From the NCBI RefSeq assembly GCF_012027305.1, contig NZ_SNUF01000002.1, positions 346,111 to 410,110 of the forward strand: 64,000 bases of DNA, read 5' to 3'. The stretch is from Thermococcus sp. MAR1 (GTDB lineage: Archaea; Methanobacteriota_B; Thermococci; Thermococcales; Thermococcaceae). Both the position numbers and the translations under genes were made by a program. Of the stretch, positions 56,479 to 64,000 are shown piece after piece. Positions within the stretch are counted from its first letter, which is position 1, and the number at the start of each line of letters is the position of its first letter. The notes beneath the pieces were generated by a model. The model was not told where the DNA came from. It saw only the letters and a list, made by a program, of their open reading frames with translations, and searched no databases.

Positions 56479-57546
56479 ATGAACAAGGCTACCTACACGG
56501 AGGACGTTCCGCCGGACAGGTTTAAGCTCCTTGAGCGGATAATTAGCTTAGATAGACCTGCAAGGGTCATGCTGATAGGCGCCACTGACAGCGGAAAGAC
56601 GACTTTGCTGACGTTTCTGGCTAACCGGCTCATCGATGAGGGCCTCAGGGTCGCTGTGGTTGACAGCGACGTCGGTCAGAAGGGTATCCTTCCCCCTGCC
56701 ACGGTGAGCCTAGCATTTCCCAGTGATCCATTTAGCTCTCCCAGCGAGCTTTCCGGGGAGGCCCACTACTTCATTGGCACCACTTCCCCGGGCCAGTACA
56801 TCGGCGAGATGGCAGTCGCTGTAAAGCGCCTCTCCGACATCGCCGCGGAGAGCGCTGATGTAGTTCTAATCGACACGACCGGCTTCGTTACGGGCCAGGG
56901 CATCGAGATGAAACGTCTCAAGGCCGAGCTTGTGAGACCGGAACTCGTGGTTTTACTTGAGAGGAGCGGCGAACTGTCCCATCTTAGGAAGCTCCTTTCC
57001 CCGTACGGTGAGGTTGTAACCCTTTCCGTCAGCAAGAATGCAAGGGAGCACTCGAGGGGTGAGCGGAGGGAAGTCCGGAAGGAGAAGTGGAAGGCCTACT
57101 TCTCGAATGCCTCGCTCGTAGAGGTTGATATGTCAAAGACGATTCCCACAGGGACGGAGCTCTTCAGGGGCAGGTCGCTGACCCATGAGGAGAGGGACCT
57201 CCTCTCGGCGCTCTTTCGATGGCTTCTCATAGCCGGCTGGAAGGGGGAGAGGTACGTTGTTGTTAAGGCCGATGTTGAGCCCGGTTCCAGGCAGTACAGC
57301 CGCTCGGTGATCCATGCGGTCGATTTTGAGAGGCTTAGTAACCTTCTGGTGGGTTTCATCGACGGAGACGGGCTCTGCCTGGGGGTTGGAATACTCAAGT
57401 GGGTAAACTTCGGCGAGATGAGAGCGCAGATTCTGACGCCCATCCCCCGTGAGGAAGTTGGTAAGGCGGTTGAGCTCCGCTTCGGTAGAATTAGGGTGCT
57501 TGAAACAGGTGAAGAGCTTGGTCTCCTTCGGAGGGATGAGCTCTAG
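56479..57546 (+). CDS. Polynucleotide 5'-hydroxyl kinase (Clp1/Grc3 type)
   Basis: A 355-residue ATP-dependent RNA 5'-kinase like the characterised Pyrococcus enzyme (PH0197 type), which phosphorylates RNA and DNA 5'-OH ends in RNA processing. Walker A GATDSGKTTLLTFL, Clp1 motif DSDVGQKGILPPATVSLA, acidic LIDTTGFVTG and the lid-region basic stretch are visible. A C-terminal beta domain (about 245-355) is normal. The ATG 56479 is isolated, without a strong Shine-Dalgarno, so a short leader is possible. Confidence 0.9.
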   Translation: MNKATYTEDVPPDRFKLLERIISLDRPARVMLIGATDSGKTTLLTFLANRLIDEGLRVAVVDSDVGQKGILPPATVSLAFPSDPFSSPSELSGEAHYFIGTTSPGQYIGEMAVAVKRLSDIAAESADVVLIDTTGFVTGQGIEMKRLKAELVRPELVVLLERSGELSHLRKLLSPYGEVVTLSVSKNAREHSRGERREVRKEKWKAYFSNASLVEVDMSKTIPTGTELFRGRSLTHEERDLLSALFRWLLIAGWKGERYVVVKADVEPGSRQYSRSVIHAVDFERLSNLLVGFIDGDGLCLGVGILKWVNFGEMRAQILTPIPREEVGKAVELRFGRIRVLETGEELGLLRRDEL

Positions 57547-57590
57547 CAAAGATTTTTAAGGCAATAACCTAATCGAATTAGGTGTCCCTA

Positions 57591-58421
57591 ATGGAACTCA
57601 AAGCCTTCGTGGAGATAACAAGGCCTCACAACTGCGTTCTTGCCGGGATAGTGGGTGTTCTGGGTTCGATAGTTGCGGTTGGACACTTTCCGGACTTGAT
57701 CACGGCCATTCTGGTCTTCCTGGTCGTCACCCTCGGCTGTGCGGGAGGCAACACGATAAACGACTACTTTGACTACGAGATTGATAAAATCAACCGGCCC
57801 GAGAGGCCCCTTCCTAGGGGTGCTATTGGGAGAAGAACAGCCCTATACTACTCACTGCTCCTGCTCTCGGTGGGATTGGTTCTGGCTTATTTCATAAACA
57901 TCCGGGCGTTTATCTTGGCGATCATCGCCTATGCGGCAATGATTCTCTACGCCTGGAGGCTCAAGCCGCTCCCCTTCATAGGGAACCTCGTAGTTGCTGG
58001 CCTCACAGGTGCGACGCCGCTCTACGGAGCCCTTGCCGTTAAACACATCGGCCTAGCCGGTTACCTCGCGCTCTGTGCCTTTCTGGTTAACGTTGCCAGG
58101 GAGGTCGTGAAGGACATCGAGGACGTTGAGGGGGACCTTGCCAAGGGGGCAAAAACCCTCCCCATAATCTGGGGGAAGAAAAAAGCCGCTTACATCGGGA
58201 CCGTCTTTGCCATTCTGACGGTAGCGGCATCCTTCCTGCCGGTGAAGGCCGGTGTCGGTCTTGGCTACTACGCCATGGTACCGGTTGACCTCATCATACT
58301 CTACGCCGCATACATTATACTTAAGAACCAGGACAGGAAATCGGCACACAGGGCGCAGAAGTTGCTCAAGGTGAGCATCTTCCTGGCCGTCATGGCGTTC
58401 ATAATAGCCGCGATAGTGTGA
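57591..58421 (+). CDS. Digeranylgeranylglyceryl phosphate synthase (UbiA family)
   Basis: A 276-residue membrane prenyltransferase that adds the second geranylgeranyl chain in archaeal ether-lipid synthesis. It has nine predicted membrane helices with two aspartate-rich motifs: NDYFDYEIDKINRPERPLPRG and DIEDVEGDLAKGAKTLP. The AGGTGT site precedes ATG 57591, and a TTG/GTG three codons earlier is not needed. TATA GATTTTTAAGG (about 57549-57560) gives a short leader. DGGGP synthase is the archaeal UbiA of this length and start (FVEITRPHNC). Confidence 0.9.
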   Translation: MELKAFVEITRPHNCVLAGIVGVLGSIVAVGHFPDLITAILVFLVVTLGCAGGNTINDYFDYEIDKINRPERPLPRGAIGRRTALYYSLLLLSVGLVLAYFINIRAFILAIIAYAAMILYAWRLKPLPFIGNLVVAGLTGATPLYGALAVKHIGLAGYLALCAFLVNVAREVVKDIEDVEGDLAKGAKTLPIIWGKKKAAYIGTVFAILTVAASFLPVKAGVGLGYYAMVPVDLIILYAAYIILKNQDRKSAHRAQKLLKVSIFLAVMAFIIAAIV

Positions 58422-58433
58422 GGAGGTGTGGGT

Positions 58434-58814
58434 ATGGAGTTTAAGGATGAACTCGTGAGAAACCTCGAATCCGAGGAGCTGTGGACTGTCATCACATTTA
58501 AAACGCCCTATGGGCCTGCAAAGACCCTTGAAAAACTCGTGGAAGCCGTTGAGGATGCGGGCTGGCGCGTTACCTTTAAGGCCAACTGGTGGACGGCCGA
58601 CATCCCCTACGGCTTGGCGAGGATAGATGCCAGAAAGGGGGACAGGGAGAAGATAGTGCTTGGCAAGTGGATACTCGGGAGAAAATGCGAGCTGATAGGC
58701 CTGGAGAACATGCCGCTCGAAAAGGGACGCGACGAGTTCTTCCGGATGGTGGACAGCATAACCTCGACGCTGATACACGACCCGGTCATAAGGACGATGA
58801 GGGAGCAGTACTGA
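58434..58814 (+). CDS. Conserved hypothetical protein, 126 aa
   Basis: A soluble alpha/beta protein with the motif MEFKDELVRNLESEELWTVITFKTPYGPAKTL and KANWWTADIPYGLARIDARKG. No family name is known to me. A GGAGGT site lies before ATG 58434, directly after the lipid-synthase gene (13 bases), so they share a transcript. No enzyme motif is visible, and it may have a binding or regulatory role. Confidence 0.7.
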   Translation: MEFKDELVRNLESEELWTVITFKTPYGPAKTLEKLVEAVEDAGWRVTFKANWWTADIPYGLARIDARKGDREKIVLGKWILGRKCELIGLENMPLEKGRDEFFRMVDSITSTLIHDPVIRTMREQY

Positions 58815-58860
58815 CGTTGGGTTTTTATCTTCTTTTTCCCAAAATTCTCTTGGTGGTAAT

Positions 58861-59289
58861 GTGAGCGTAGATGCTGAGCTGGTGATGCGTCGCTTGGTTG
58901 AGCTTGAGGAAGCTATATCTGAACTTGAGGATATCTCCCTATTTGAGAAGGAGAAGTTCCTAAATGAGCCCTACGTGAGGGACGCCGCCAAATACCGGCT
59001 TATCACGGCGATTGAGGCGGCCATCTCAGTGTGCAATCATATCGTTGCCCGTCTTAAAAAGCCTCCAAGTACCTATTCTGAATGTTTCCTGTCCCTGGGT
59101 GAACTGAGCGTTATATCGAAGGGACTGGCCGAGAGGCTTGCGATGATGGCAAAGTTCAGGAACATGTTGGTGCACCTGTATTGGAGAATAAGTGACGAGA
59201 GAGTTTATGAGATCTTGACCCAGGATTTAGACGATCTCAGGAGGTTTGTGAGGGAGGTGACAGCATACGTCGAGAGAAGAGGTGAATGA
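58861..59289 (+). CDS. hepT: HepT-like toxin (HEPN, DUF86 type)
   Basis: A 142-residue all-helical HEPN protein. The catalytic motif R-x4-6-H-x-Y is present as FRNMLVHLYW, in the typical position near residues 99-106. DUF86/HepT proteins are RNases or toxins neutralised by AMPylation from the paired MntA nucleotidyltransferase. GTG 58861 follows GGTGG at close range. The start of the mntA gene overlaps its stop by eight bases, as is usual for this system. Confidence 0.85.
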   Translation: MSVDAELVMRRLVELEEAISELEDISLFEKEKFLNEPYVRDAAKYRLITAIEAAISVCNHIVARLKKPPSTYSECFLSLGELSVISKGLAERLAMMAKFRNMLVHLYWRISDERVYEILTQDLDDLRRFVREVTAYVERRGE

Positions 59290-59671
59290 TATTAGAAGGA
59301 GCATTAGACAACTGCTTGAGACTAAGGATGAAATACTCTTCGCATACCTTCACGGAAGCTTTCTTTGGGGGAAAGGATATCGGGACATTGACGTTGCGGT
59401 CTACGTTGACCCCTCAAGGGTGGACGATTTCCTTGAGTATGAGCTACGACTTTCAATCGAGCTTGAGGTCTCCTTGGGGTTCCCTGTCGATGTAAAGGTT
59501 CTAAACAATGCGCCTCCAGCATTCAGGTACCGCGTTCTTGGGGGAGAACCCCTGATGATTAGGGACGAAAAAGCCTGGCTGGAGTTCTATGATCTAGCTA
59601 TTAGGGAGTATCTTGACTTTAAGCCGTTCGAAAAAGAGATTATGAAGGAAATTCTTCACAGCGGCTCGTAG
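59282..59671 (+). CDS. mntA: MntA-like nucleotidyltransferase antitoxin
   Basis: A 129-residue minimal nucleotidyltransferase. The motif G-S-x10-D-x-D appears in LHGSFLWGKGYRDIDVAVYV, with both catalytic Asp residues, and a third Asp in FPVDVKVLNN. In the HepT-MntA pair the enzyme AMPylates the toxin. GTG 59282 lies within the end of hepT (8-base overlap). The stop lies inside the 3' end of the convergent rpa32 gene (16-base overlap). Confidence 0.85.
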   Translation: MNDIRRSIRQLLETKDEILFAYLHGSFLWGKGYRDIDVAVYVDPSRVDDFLEYELRLSIELEVSLGFPVDVKVLNNAPPAFRYRVLGGEPLMIRDEKAWLEFYDLAIREYLDFKPFEKEIMKEILHSGS

Positions 59672-60459
59672 TAGCCTATCTCGGGCTCGTATATCTCGCC
59701 CTCAGCCAGGAGCTGCGTTATTGCTTCCTCAATCAGTTCCTCGTCGATTTCCTTCGAGAGCTTCTTGACTATGAACTTGTGCGACAAAGCTTTGCCCTTC
59801 TCGTGGAGCAGGTCGAGGACGGCCTTTTTGGCCTTCTCAAGCTCCGGGTTCTCTGCCTTGGGCTCCTCTTCGACGACCTCCTCCTCAAAGAGCGCCTCCT
59901 CGGTGCTCCTCTGTTCGAGCATCATGGTGTAGAGCTCGTCTATGGTCATGAGCATGTCCTCGCTTATTCCTTTGTTCTTGGCTATGACCTTGGCCTTCGC
60001 CGTTATCCCGTAGCGGTCGTATATCTCAAAGGCTATTTTGGCCTTCTTGGCGTGCTCAGCCTTCTCCTTCAGCGTCTCGAAGCGGTGGAGTATCCACATG
60101 TTCGGCTCGACCTTCGCTATGCCCTCGACGAGTATCTGCTTGTCGTCGCGCCACTCCGCCACCTTCCCGATTATCTGAACTAGGTCGCCCTTTTTCACGA
60201 GGTTTATGAAACGGGTGTTCTCCCTGAAACCGAAGACCCACATCGTTCCGGTGCCATCGTCAATCTGGAACCTTCCGTAGGTTTCGTCCTCGCTCATCAG
60301 GGGGTCTCTGACGACCGTGGCGACGACCTTAACACGGTAGACTTTTCTGGCGTCCTTCGTTATCAGGTAGTTAGGCTCGAAGTCGCCCTCGCTCTTGACG
60401 TAGTAGCCGTCTATGATGTCCTTGATGTAGACCCTGCTCGCTGGGAGGCGTTTCTTCAT
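59656..60459 (-). CDS. rpa32: Replication protein A subunit RPA32
   Basis: A 267-residue subunit of the heterotrimeric archaeal single-stranded-DNA-binding protein. It has an OB fold (about 30-130: VKVVATVVRDPLMSEDETYGRFQIDDGTGTMWV, VKKGDLVQIIGKVAEWRDDKQILVEG) and a C-terminal winged helix (VLDLLHEKGKALSHKFIVKKLSKEID) that recruits partners. GGTGAGGAG precedes ATG 60459, which overlaps the RPA14 stop as ATGA. Subunit naming follows Pyrococcus furiosus RPA41/14/32. Confidence 0.94.
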   Translation of the reverse strand: MKKRLPASRVYIKDIIDGYYVKSEGDFEPNYLITKDARKVYRVKVVATVVRDPLMSEDETYGRFQIDDGTGTMWVFGFRENTRFINLVKKGDLVQIIGKVAEWRDDKQILVEGIAKVEPNMWILHRFETLKEKAEHAKKAKIAFEIYDRYGITAKAKVIAKNKGISEDMLMTIDELYTMMLEQRSTEEALFEEEVVEEEPKAENPELEKAKKAVLDLLHEKGKALSHKFIVKKLSKEIDEELIEEAITQLLAEGEIYEPEIGYYEPL

Positions 60460-60833
60460 AGCTCCTCACCCCCGAAAAACTCTATAATGCCTTCAACTTT
60501 GGGAAGGACCTTTTTCTCAAGCTCTCTAATCTCTTCCAGCGCGTCCAGGTCAGCATTGCTGAAATCCTGAACGACTTCACCGTAGATATGCATCCCCTCT
60601 TCGTTCCTGATGATCCTTCCGATTACCCTGACGATCTGCCCGTTCTCAGGAAGAACGTTCTCCTCGCTCTCGATGAGTATGACTCCGGTTCCGTCGTCGA
60701 GCCAGAAGGTGTAGTCCATCTTGTCGACCTTGAAGGCCTTCCCGATGAGCGAAACCCTGGTGTCGTCCTCCCTTATCTCGCCTATCTTTCTCTCAACGGC
60801 GGGCTTCCTACGCCTGAACCTAACTTCCTCCAT
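60456..60833 (-). CDS. rpa14: Replication protein A subunit RPA14
   Basis: A 125-residue single OB-fold protein (FKVDKMDYTFWLDDGTGVILIESEENVLPENGQIVRVIGRII) that trimerises with RPA41 and RPA32. The C-terminal helix (ALEEIRELEKKVLPKVEGII) is the trimer contact. GAGGTG lies 6 bases before ATG 60833. It sits between the other two subunits in the operon. Confidence 0.92.
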   Translation of the reverse strand: MEEVRFRRRKPAVERKIGEIREDDTRVSLIGKAFKVDKMDYTFWLDDGTGVILIESEENVLPENGQIVRVIGRIIRNEEGMHIYGEVVQDFSNADLDALEEIRELEKKVLPKVEGIIEFFGGEEL

Positions 60834-60843
60834 CGTCAACACC

Positions 60844-61908
60844 TCACACCAAATCCCTGATGACCTCCTTCAGCTCGGCCCTCACCCTTGCTATCTCGCG
60901 CTTCGGGTCAACCTCGTCCCATCCAAAGGCCTTCAGGATGAGCCCTAGGAACTTGTCGTCCACGACGTTGCCCCTGACCACTATCTCCCTTCCGAGCAGG
61001 TGGTAGTATTCCTCCTCGGCCAGTTTCCTTCCGGCTTCCTTAAGCGTCAGGCCATTCTCGACGAGCTCCCTGAGTTTTTCCGCTATCTCCTCCGGGTCCT
61101 TGCCCACCAGCTCGGCCGCATCGTCTCCGAAGAGCGTTGTCCTTATGTACCCCGTGGAATCGTCGAGGCCGAAGTCCACTATCGTTATCTTGACCGGCTG
61201 AACCTCGCCGTGCTCTGGGCATACCCAGCTGTTCGTTGCGGGGTCGTAGTCCACCTTCCTCCTGCACTGCGGGCAGGCGTCGTAGACGGTAACGCGGTAG
61301 AGCCTCGCAATCGTTCCGCGAACCTCAATGAACCTCTCGCCCCCCATTAGCTCACCTATCTTTCTCCTCTGATAGTTGTAGCTTCTGACCTCTTCGATCG
61401 GGGGTATCTCACCGGCGCGCGGGTCTTCCGGGTTGAGGATTATCCTGGTCCTGAAGTTGGCGTGTAGCTCGACTCCGTTCCGGCCCTCCCGGACGCTGGG
61501 GTCGATTATCTTGATGAGATCACCCGGATTGAGTTCGTTGTAATATTTGGTCACGAGGCCGTCCCACAGGACGAGTCTCGTCTTCCCAGTGGCATCGTAT
61601 ATTATCACGTTGGCCACCTGTCCGGTGGAACCGTCCTTCTTCTGGTACTCCCTGGGCGGGTACTTCCTCAGAATCCTCGCCACGACGTTAACGCCGGTCA
61701 TTCCAGGAACCAAGTCTGCTATGTGGAGGAGCTCCTCCTTGCCCTCAAGATTCACTCCGAGCTCTTCGGCAAGCATTAATGCCGCTGCGTGCTCGGAGAT
61801 TCCCTCGCGGGAGGCTATCTCCGATATTTTCTTCTCGATTTCATCCCTCGAGAGGCCTTTCTGCCCCTCGATCATCTCAATAATCTGCTCCTTCGTCAGC
61901 ACTCCCAT
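60844..61908 (-). CDS. rpa41: Replication protein A subunit RPA41
   Basis: The 354-residue large subunit with OB folds (about 65-165 and 180-300) and a zinc finger in the second (YDACPQCRRKVDYDPATNSWVCPEHGE). The N-terminal helical region (LTKEQIIEMIEGQKGLSRDEIEKKISEIA) is a putative interaction domain. GGTGA lies 5 bases before ATG 61908, and TATA GGTTTAAATAG (minus, about 61942-61952) is the operon promoter. It leads the operon rpa41-rpa14-rpa32, which supplies the replication and repair clamp for single-stranded DNA. Confidence 0.95.
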   Translation of the reverse strand: MGVLTKEQIIEMIEGQKGLSRDEIEKKISEIASREGISEHAAALMLAEELGVNLEGKEELLHIADLVPGMTGVNVVARILRKYPPREYQKKDGSTGQVANVIIYDATGKTRLVLWDGLVTKYYNELNPGDLIKIIDPSVREGRNGVELHANFRTRIILNPEDPRAGEIPPIEEVRSYNYQRRKIGELMGGERFIEVRGTIARLYRVTVYDACPQCRRKVDYDPATNSWVCPEHGEVQPVKITIVDFGLDDSTGYIRTTLFGDDAAELVGKDPEEIAEKLRELVENGLTLKEAGRKLAEEEYYHLLGREIVVRGNVVDDKFLGLILKAFGWDEVDPKREIARVRAELKEVIRDLV

Positions 61909-61937
61909 AACACTCACCTTAATGGTAATGATAGCTC

Positions 61938-61958
61938 GGACTATTTAAACCTTTCTCC
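61938..61958 (-). promoter_or_regulatory. Promoter of the RPA operon
   Basis: The minus-strand AGGTTTAAATAG (about 61942-61953) is a strong BRE/TATA, leaving a leader of about 15 bases before the RPA41 ribosome-binding site GGTGA. Confidence 0.6.
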
Positions 61959-62043
61959 AAACTCGGTCCAAGGGGCCAATTTTCAGAAAGGAAGGGCGAT
62001 TTCCTCCTCTGGAGGAAAATTGAGTGACTGAAGGGCCAAGGAA

Positions 62044-62661
62044 TTACTCTTCGCCCTCCATAGAGGCCTCCACTTCAGTCTCCTGGGGTTCTTGAGATTC
62101 GTCACCATTACCTTTGCCTTCCAGCTTCGCTATGAGGTCGCTGTACTCGGCGTGGACGACCTTCTTAAACGCCTCCTTTATGATGTTGGGGTCGTTCTCG
62201 GGGAAGCCGTAGAGCTCAGCAAATTTTGGAGTCGTTCCAAGGAGCTTTGTCCTCTCGTACGGTTCGGCATAGATAAGGCCCATTTCAAGGAGCTTCCTTA
62301 TGTGTTCGTACGCCTGACTTCCCCTGAGCTTCACCACTTTGCTCTGTTCTATCGGCTGGAGGTAGGCTATTAGCGCGAGTGTCTTCAGTTCTCCGGTTCT
62401 CAAGTCTGGCCTCGGCATGAGGTGAACGACGCGCTGGCTGTATTCCTGCTTTACCTGCATAACGTATTTGTCCCCAAGGACTCTCACAACTTCTATCGCA
62501 CTCTTTCTCTCGGCATACTCTGCGGCTATAAGCTCGATGAGCTTTTCGATGTAGTCTAGCGATCTTATTCCTAGAGCCCTTGAGAGCTCCTTCACACTCA
62601 GCGGTCTTCCAGAAACGAACAGTGCAGCCTCAACAAGGGCCTTGTCCTCAAGGAGTCCCAT
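62044..62661 (-). CDS. scpB: Segregation and condensation protein B (ScpB)
   Basis: A 205-residue kleisin-partner protein with two winged helices (about 1-80 and 85-165): DKALVEAALFVSGRPLSVKELSRALGI, LRTGELKTLALIAYLQPIEQSKVVKLRGSQAYEHIRKLLEMGLI, and TPKFAELYGFPE. ScpB with ScpA and SMC forms the condensin complex. GGTGG precedes ATG 62661; an earlier in-frame GTG is not needed. scpA and smc are not in the window. Confidence 0.93.
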   Translation of the reverse strand: MGLLEDKALVEAALFVSGRPLSVKELSRALGIRSLDYIEKLIELIAAEYAERKSAIEVVRVLGDKYVMQVKQEYSQRVVHLMPRPDLRTGELKTLALIAYLQPIEQSKVVKLRGSQAYEHIRKLLEMGLIYAEPYERTKLLGTTPKFAELYGFPENDPNIIKEAFKKVVHAEYSDLIAKLEGKGNGDESQEPQETEVEASMEGEE

Positions 62662-62703
62662 TATTACCACCACCTTGAAAATCGGGCCCCTCTCTTATAG
62701 GGT

Positions 62704-63750
62704 TTACCCTCCGATGAGAACGCGTTTTATGGTTAGGTAATCCTTTTTCTCCAGGGCTGTTTCGTCCACCACAACTACCAGCCGGCCGTCTCTCAGTATC
62801 ACGAGGTCCCTGAGCGTCCCGAGGAACTTGGTCACCGCCGTTATCCCGTTGTGTATGACAAGGTACTCTATCCCGTCGATAACCACAACGCCTGTTATCC
62901 CTCTCATCTCGGCCTCCCGGAGGTACCTCCCCGAGAGCTCCAGAATTCTGGGGAGGTTCGTTGGTGTTATCGTGTTCCTCCCGGGCAGACTGGTCAGGAA
63001 GTAGGCCTTCCATTCGTCGGGGGGAGTCAGCTCCCTGATGAACGCGAGCACGGGGTAGCCCTTGAGGTCCTCCTTAACCCTGCGGTACTCGCTGCTTGAT
63101 ACGAGCTCGATGCCGGGGTCTATTTCGAACCTTATTGTTCCCGCGAGTTTTATGAACTCTCTGGACATCACCATTCGGGCCATAAAGTACGCCGCGACCA
63201 CGGTCAATGCCGCACCTATGGCAAAGCCCATCGGTGCGAACCACTCCACGGTTCTAAGGAACGGGTAGTCCATTTTGTGGGCTCCGAGGATGCCGAGGGC
63301 GAATGCCGCACGCTTGGCGCTTTTGAACTTCAGATCGATGGAGGTGACAATTAGAACACCCGAGAGAACTATGAAGAAGGCAGAAACGCCGTAAGGAATT
63401 CCCACAACTGAGTTCCAATCGTTTCCAAGGAAAATGCCGTAGGTTGCTGCGACGAGAGGTGGGGCTGCCCACAGGCTCGAGTACCTGACGTTCTTCCCGA
63501 GTTCCTCGGAGAGGAATACCAGGGAGCCAAGGAACATTAGTGAGGAGAAAGCTGCCTCGGTCAACGCGGCGAACTGAAGGATCCCCAGAGCGTCGGCCAC
63601 TATGCTCATAGCCGCCACGAGCCAGGCGATGGCCCAGATGAACGCGGATTTTCGTCGTGACTGTATGTAGACCATTAGAAGTACTGCCGAAACGGCGAAC
63701 TTGGCAGAGAGGCTTAGGGCCTGGCCCACCATTAGGAGAGTGGTGTTCAT
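62704..63750 (-). CDS. Membrane protein with C-terminal DUF835-like domain
   Basis: A 348-residue protein with seven hydrophobic segments (about residues 5-220) followed by a soluble domain (about 225-348) with RVKEDLKGYPVLAFIRELTPPDEW and GVVVIDGIEYLVIHNG, a pattern of the archaeal DUF835 family. The layout (7 TM sensor plus cytoplasmic effector) suggests a membrane sensor. ATG 63750 lies upstream of a short gap to the 5S promoter. The function is unknown. Confidence 0.75.
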   Translation of the reverse strand: MNTTLLMVGQALSLSAKFAVSAVLLMVYIQSRRKSAFIWAIAWLVAAMSIVADALGILQFAALTEAAFSSLMFLGSLVFLSEELGKNVRYSSLWAAPPLVAATYGIFLGNDWNSVVGIPYGVSAFFIVLSGVLIVTSIDLKFKSAKRAAFALGILGAHKMDYPFLRTVEWFAPMGFAIGAALTVVAAYFMARMVMSREFIKLAGTIRFEIDPGIELVSSSEYRRVKEDLKGYPVLAFIRELTPPDEWKAYFLTSLPGRNTITPTNLPRILELSGRYLREAEMRGITGVVVIDGIEYLVIHNGITAVTKFLGTLRDLVILRDGRLVVVVDETALEKKDYLTIKRVLIGG

Positions 63751-63856
63751 CTTGACCCTCCCGATGCGTCCGGCTGTTAACTTGTGTTCTGCATGTATAA
63801 AAAGCTTTGGCTACTCTGTGGGGGCTAGAGTGTGAGTGTGGACTCTAAGGCGACCG

Positions 63857-63892
63857 TAATCTTTATAAACCCAACTCGAAAGGTTAACAGCG
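63857..63892 (+). promoter_or_regulatory. Promoter of the 5S rRNA gene
   Basis: ATCTTTATAAACCC (63860-63873) is a good TATA, about 25 bases before the 5' end of the RNA at about 63892. Confidence 0.65.
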
Positions 63893-64000
63893 GTACGGCG
63901 GTCATAGCGGCGGGGTCACACCCGGTCTCGTTTCGACCCCGGAAGTTAAGCCCGCCAGCGATCCCGGTTGTACTGCCCTCCGGGAGGGGGCGGGAAGCCG
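63892..64000 (+). rRNA. rrf: 5S ribosomal RNA, 5' part
   Basis: From GGTACGGCGGTCATAGCGGC, through CACACCCGGTCTC and CCCGGAAGTTAAGCCCGCCA, to GGGGGCGGGAAGCCG: a typical archaeal 5S rRNA. The loop-A and loop-B/C consensus (CCCGGTCTCGTTTCGACCCCGG) is intact. The window ends about 10-15 bases before the expected 3' end. The start is uncertain by about two bases. Confidence 0.93.

Noticed and set aside
1..64000. CRISPR array or prophage
   Set aside because: No regularly spaced direct repeats, integrase or phage structural genes were seen anywhere in the window.

Overview
The window comes from a hyperthermophilic euryarchaeon of the order Thermococcales, most likely Thermococcus. The evidence is archaeal BRE/TATA promoters with GGTGA or GGAGG ribosome-binding sites, a CetZ tubulin-like protein, the Spt4-Rpo7-dephospho-CoA kinase-S24e-S27e cluster, Taw1, Dph2, aIF2-gamma, the three-subunit RPA operon, Sec61-beta, a GtrA-fused dolichol-phosphate mannosyltransferase, and tRNA genes with encoded CCA. 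No functional insertion sequence, prophage or CRISPR array was seen.

Layout. 1-580: end of GMP synthase subunit A and a small gene. 811-14007 (minus): one long co-directional block. It holds a secreted alpha/alpha-toroid protein, CetZ, a two-helix membrane protein, three small class III-signal (QxSxE-type) pilins, three large surface proteins with pilin-like N termini (one has two DUF2341-like modules and a LamG-like module), and a DUF2101 membrane protein. 14082-18303: Taw1, a HemK2-type methyltransferase, and the S27e/S24e/DPCK/Spt4/Rpo7/pyrophosphatase cluster. 18414-23043: a second surface locus resembling a TasA/bundling-pilus operon, with two DUF1102 proteins, a SipW-like signal peptidase with an extra domain, a Cys-rich secreted protein sharing the same N-terminal motif, and a DUF5305-like protein. 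Two winged-helix regulators lie upstream (23270-23924). 24001-25300: tRNA-Gln and tRNA-Pro with repeat-rich non-coding DNA.

25366-31252: DPMS, a KaiC-like ATPase with a partner, an M28-type peptidase, a TrmB regulator, a phosphoesterase and the tiny L41e gene. 31609-39668: nitrilase, methyltransferase, an operon of small membrane proteins with an HTH protein, a YbjQ/YhfC/PadR operon, and two secreted permuted NlpC/P60-like proteins. 39839-47344: Dph2, METTL5-like and NSUN-like methyltransferases, two paralogous HEAT-like proteins with matching promoters, and DUF432-MscS. 47379-50416: two lipoproteins. 50550-58814: DUF434, HD and PIN proteins, aIF2-gamma, S6e, Sec61-beta, a PRC-barrel coiled-coil protein, EngB, an Lrp-like regulator, a Clp1-type RNA kinase, DGGGP synthase and one unknown. 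58861-59671: a HepT/MntA toxin-antitoxin pair. 59656-63750: RPA32-RPA14-RPA41, ScpB and a DUF835-type membrane protein. 63892-64000: 5' part of 5S rRNA.

The strongest candidates for under-described biology are (i) the CetZ-pilin block, where a cytoskeletal GTPase is genetically tied to a pseudopilus/adhesin set, and (ii) the DUF1102/signal-peptidase operon, which looks like an archaeal counterpart of the Bacillus tapA-sipW-tasA locus. Starts were chosen by ribosome-binding site, by stop/start overlap, or by distance from a TATA box. Several genes appear leaderless.
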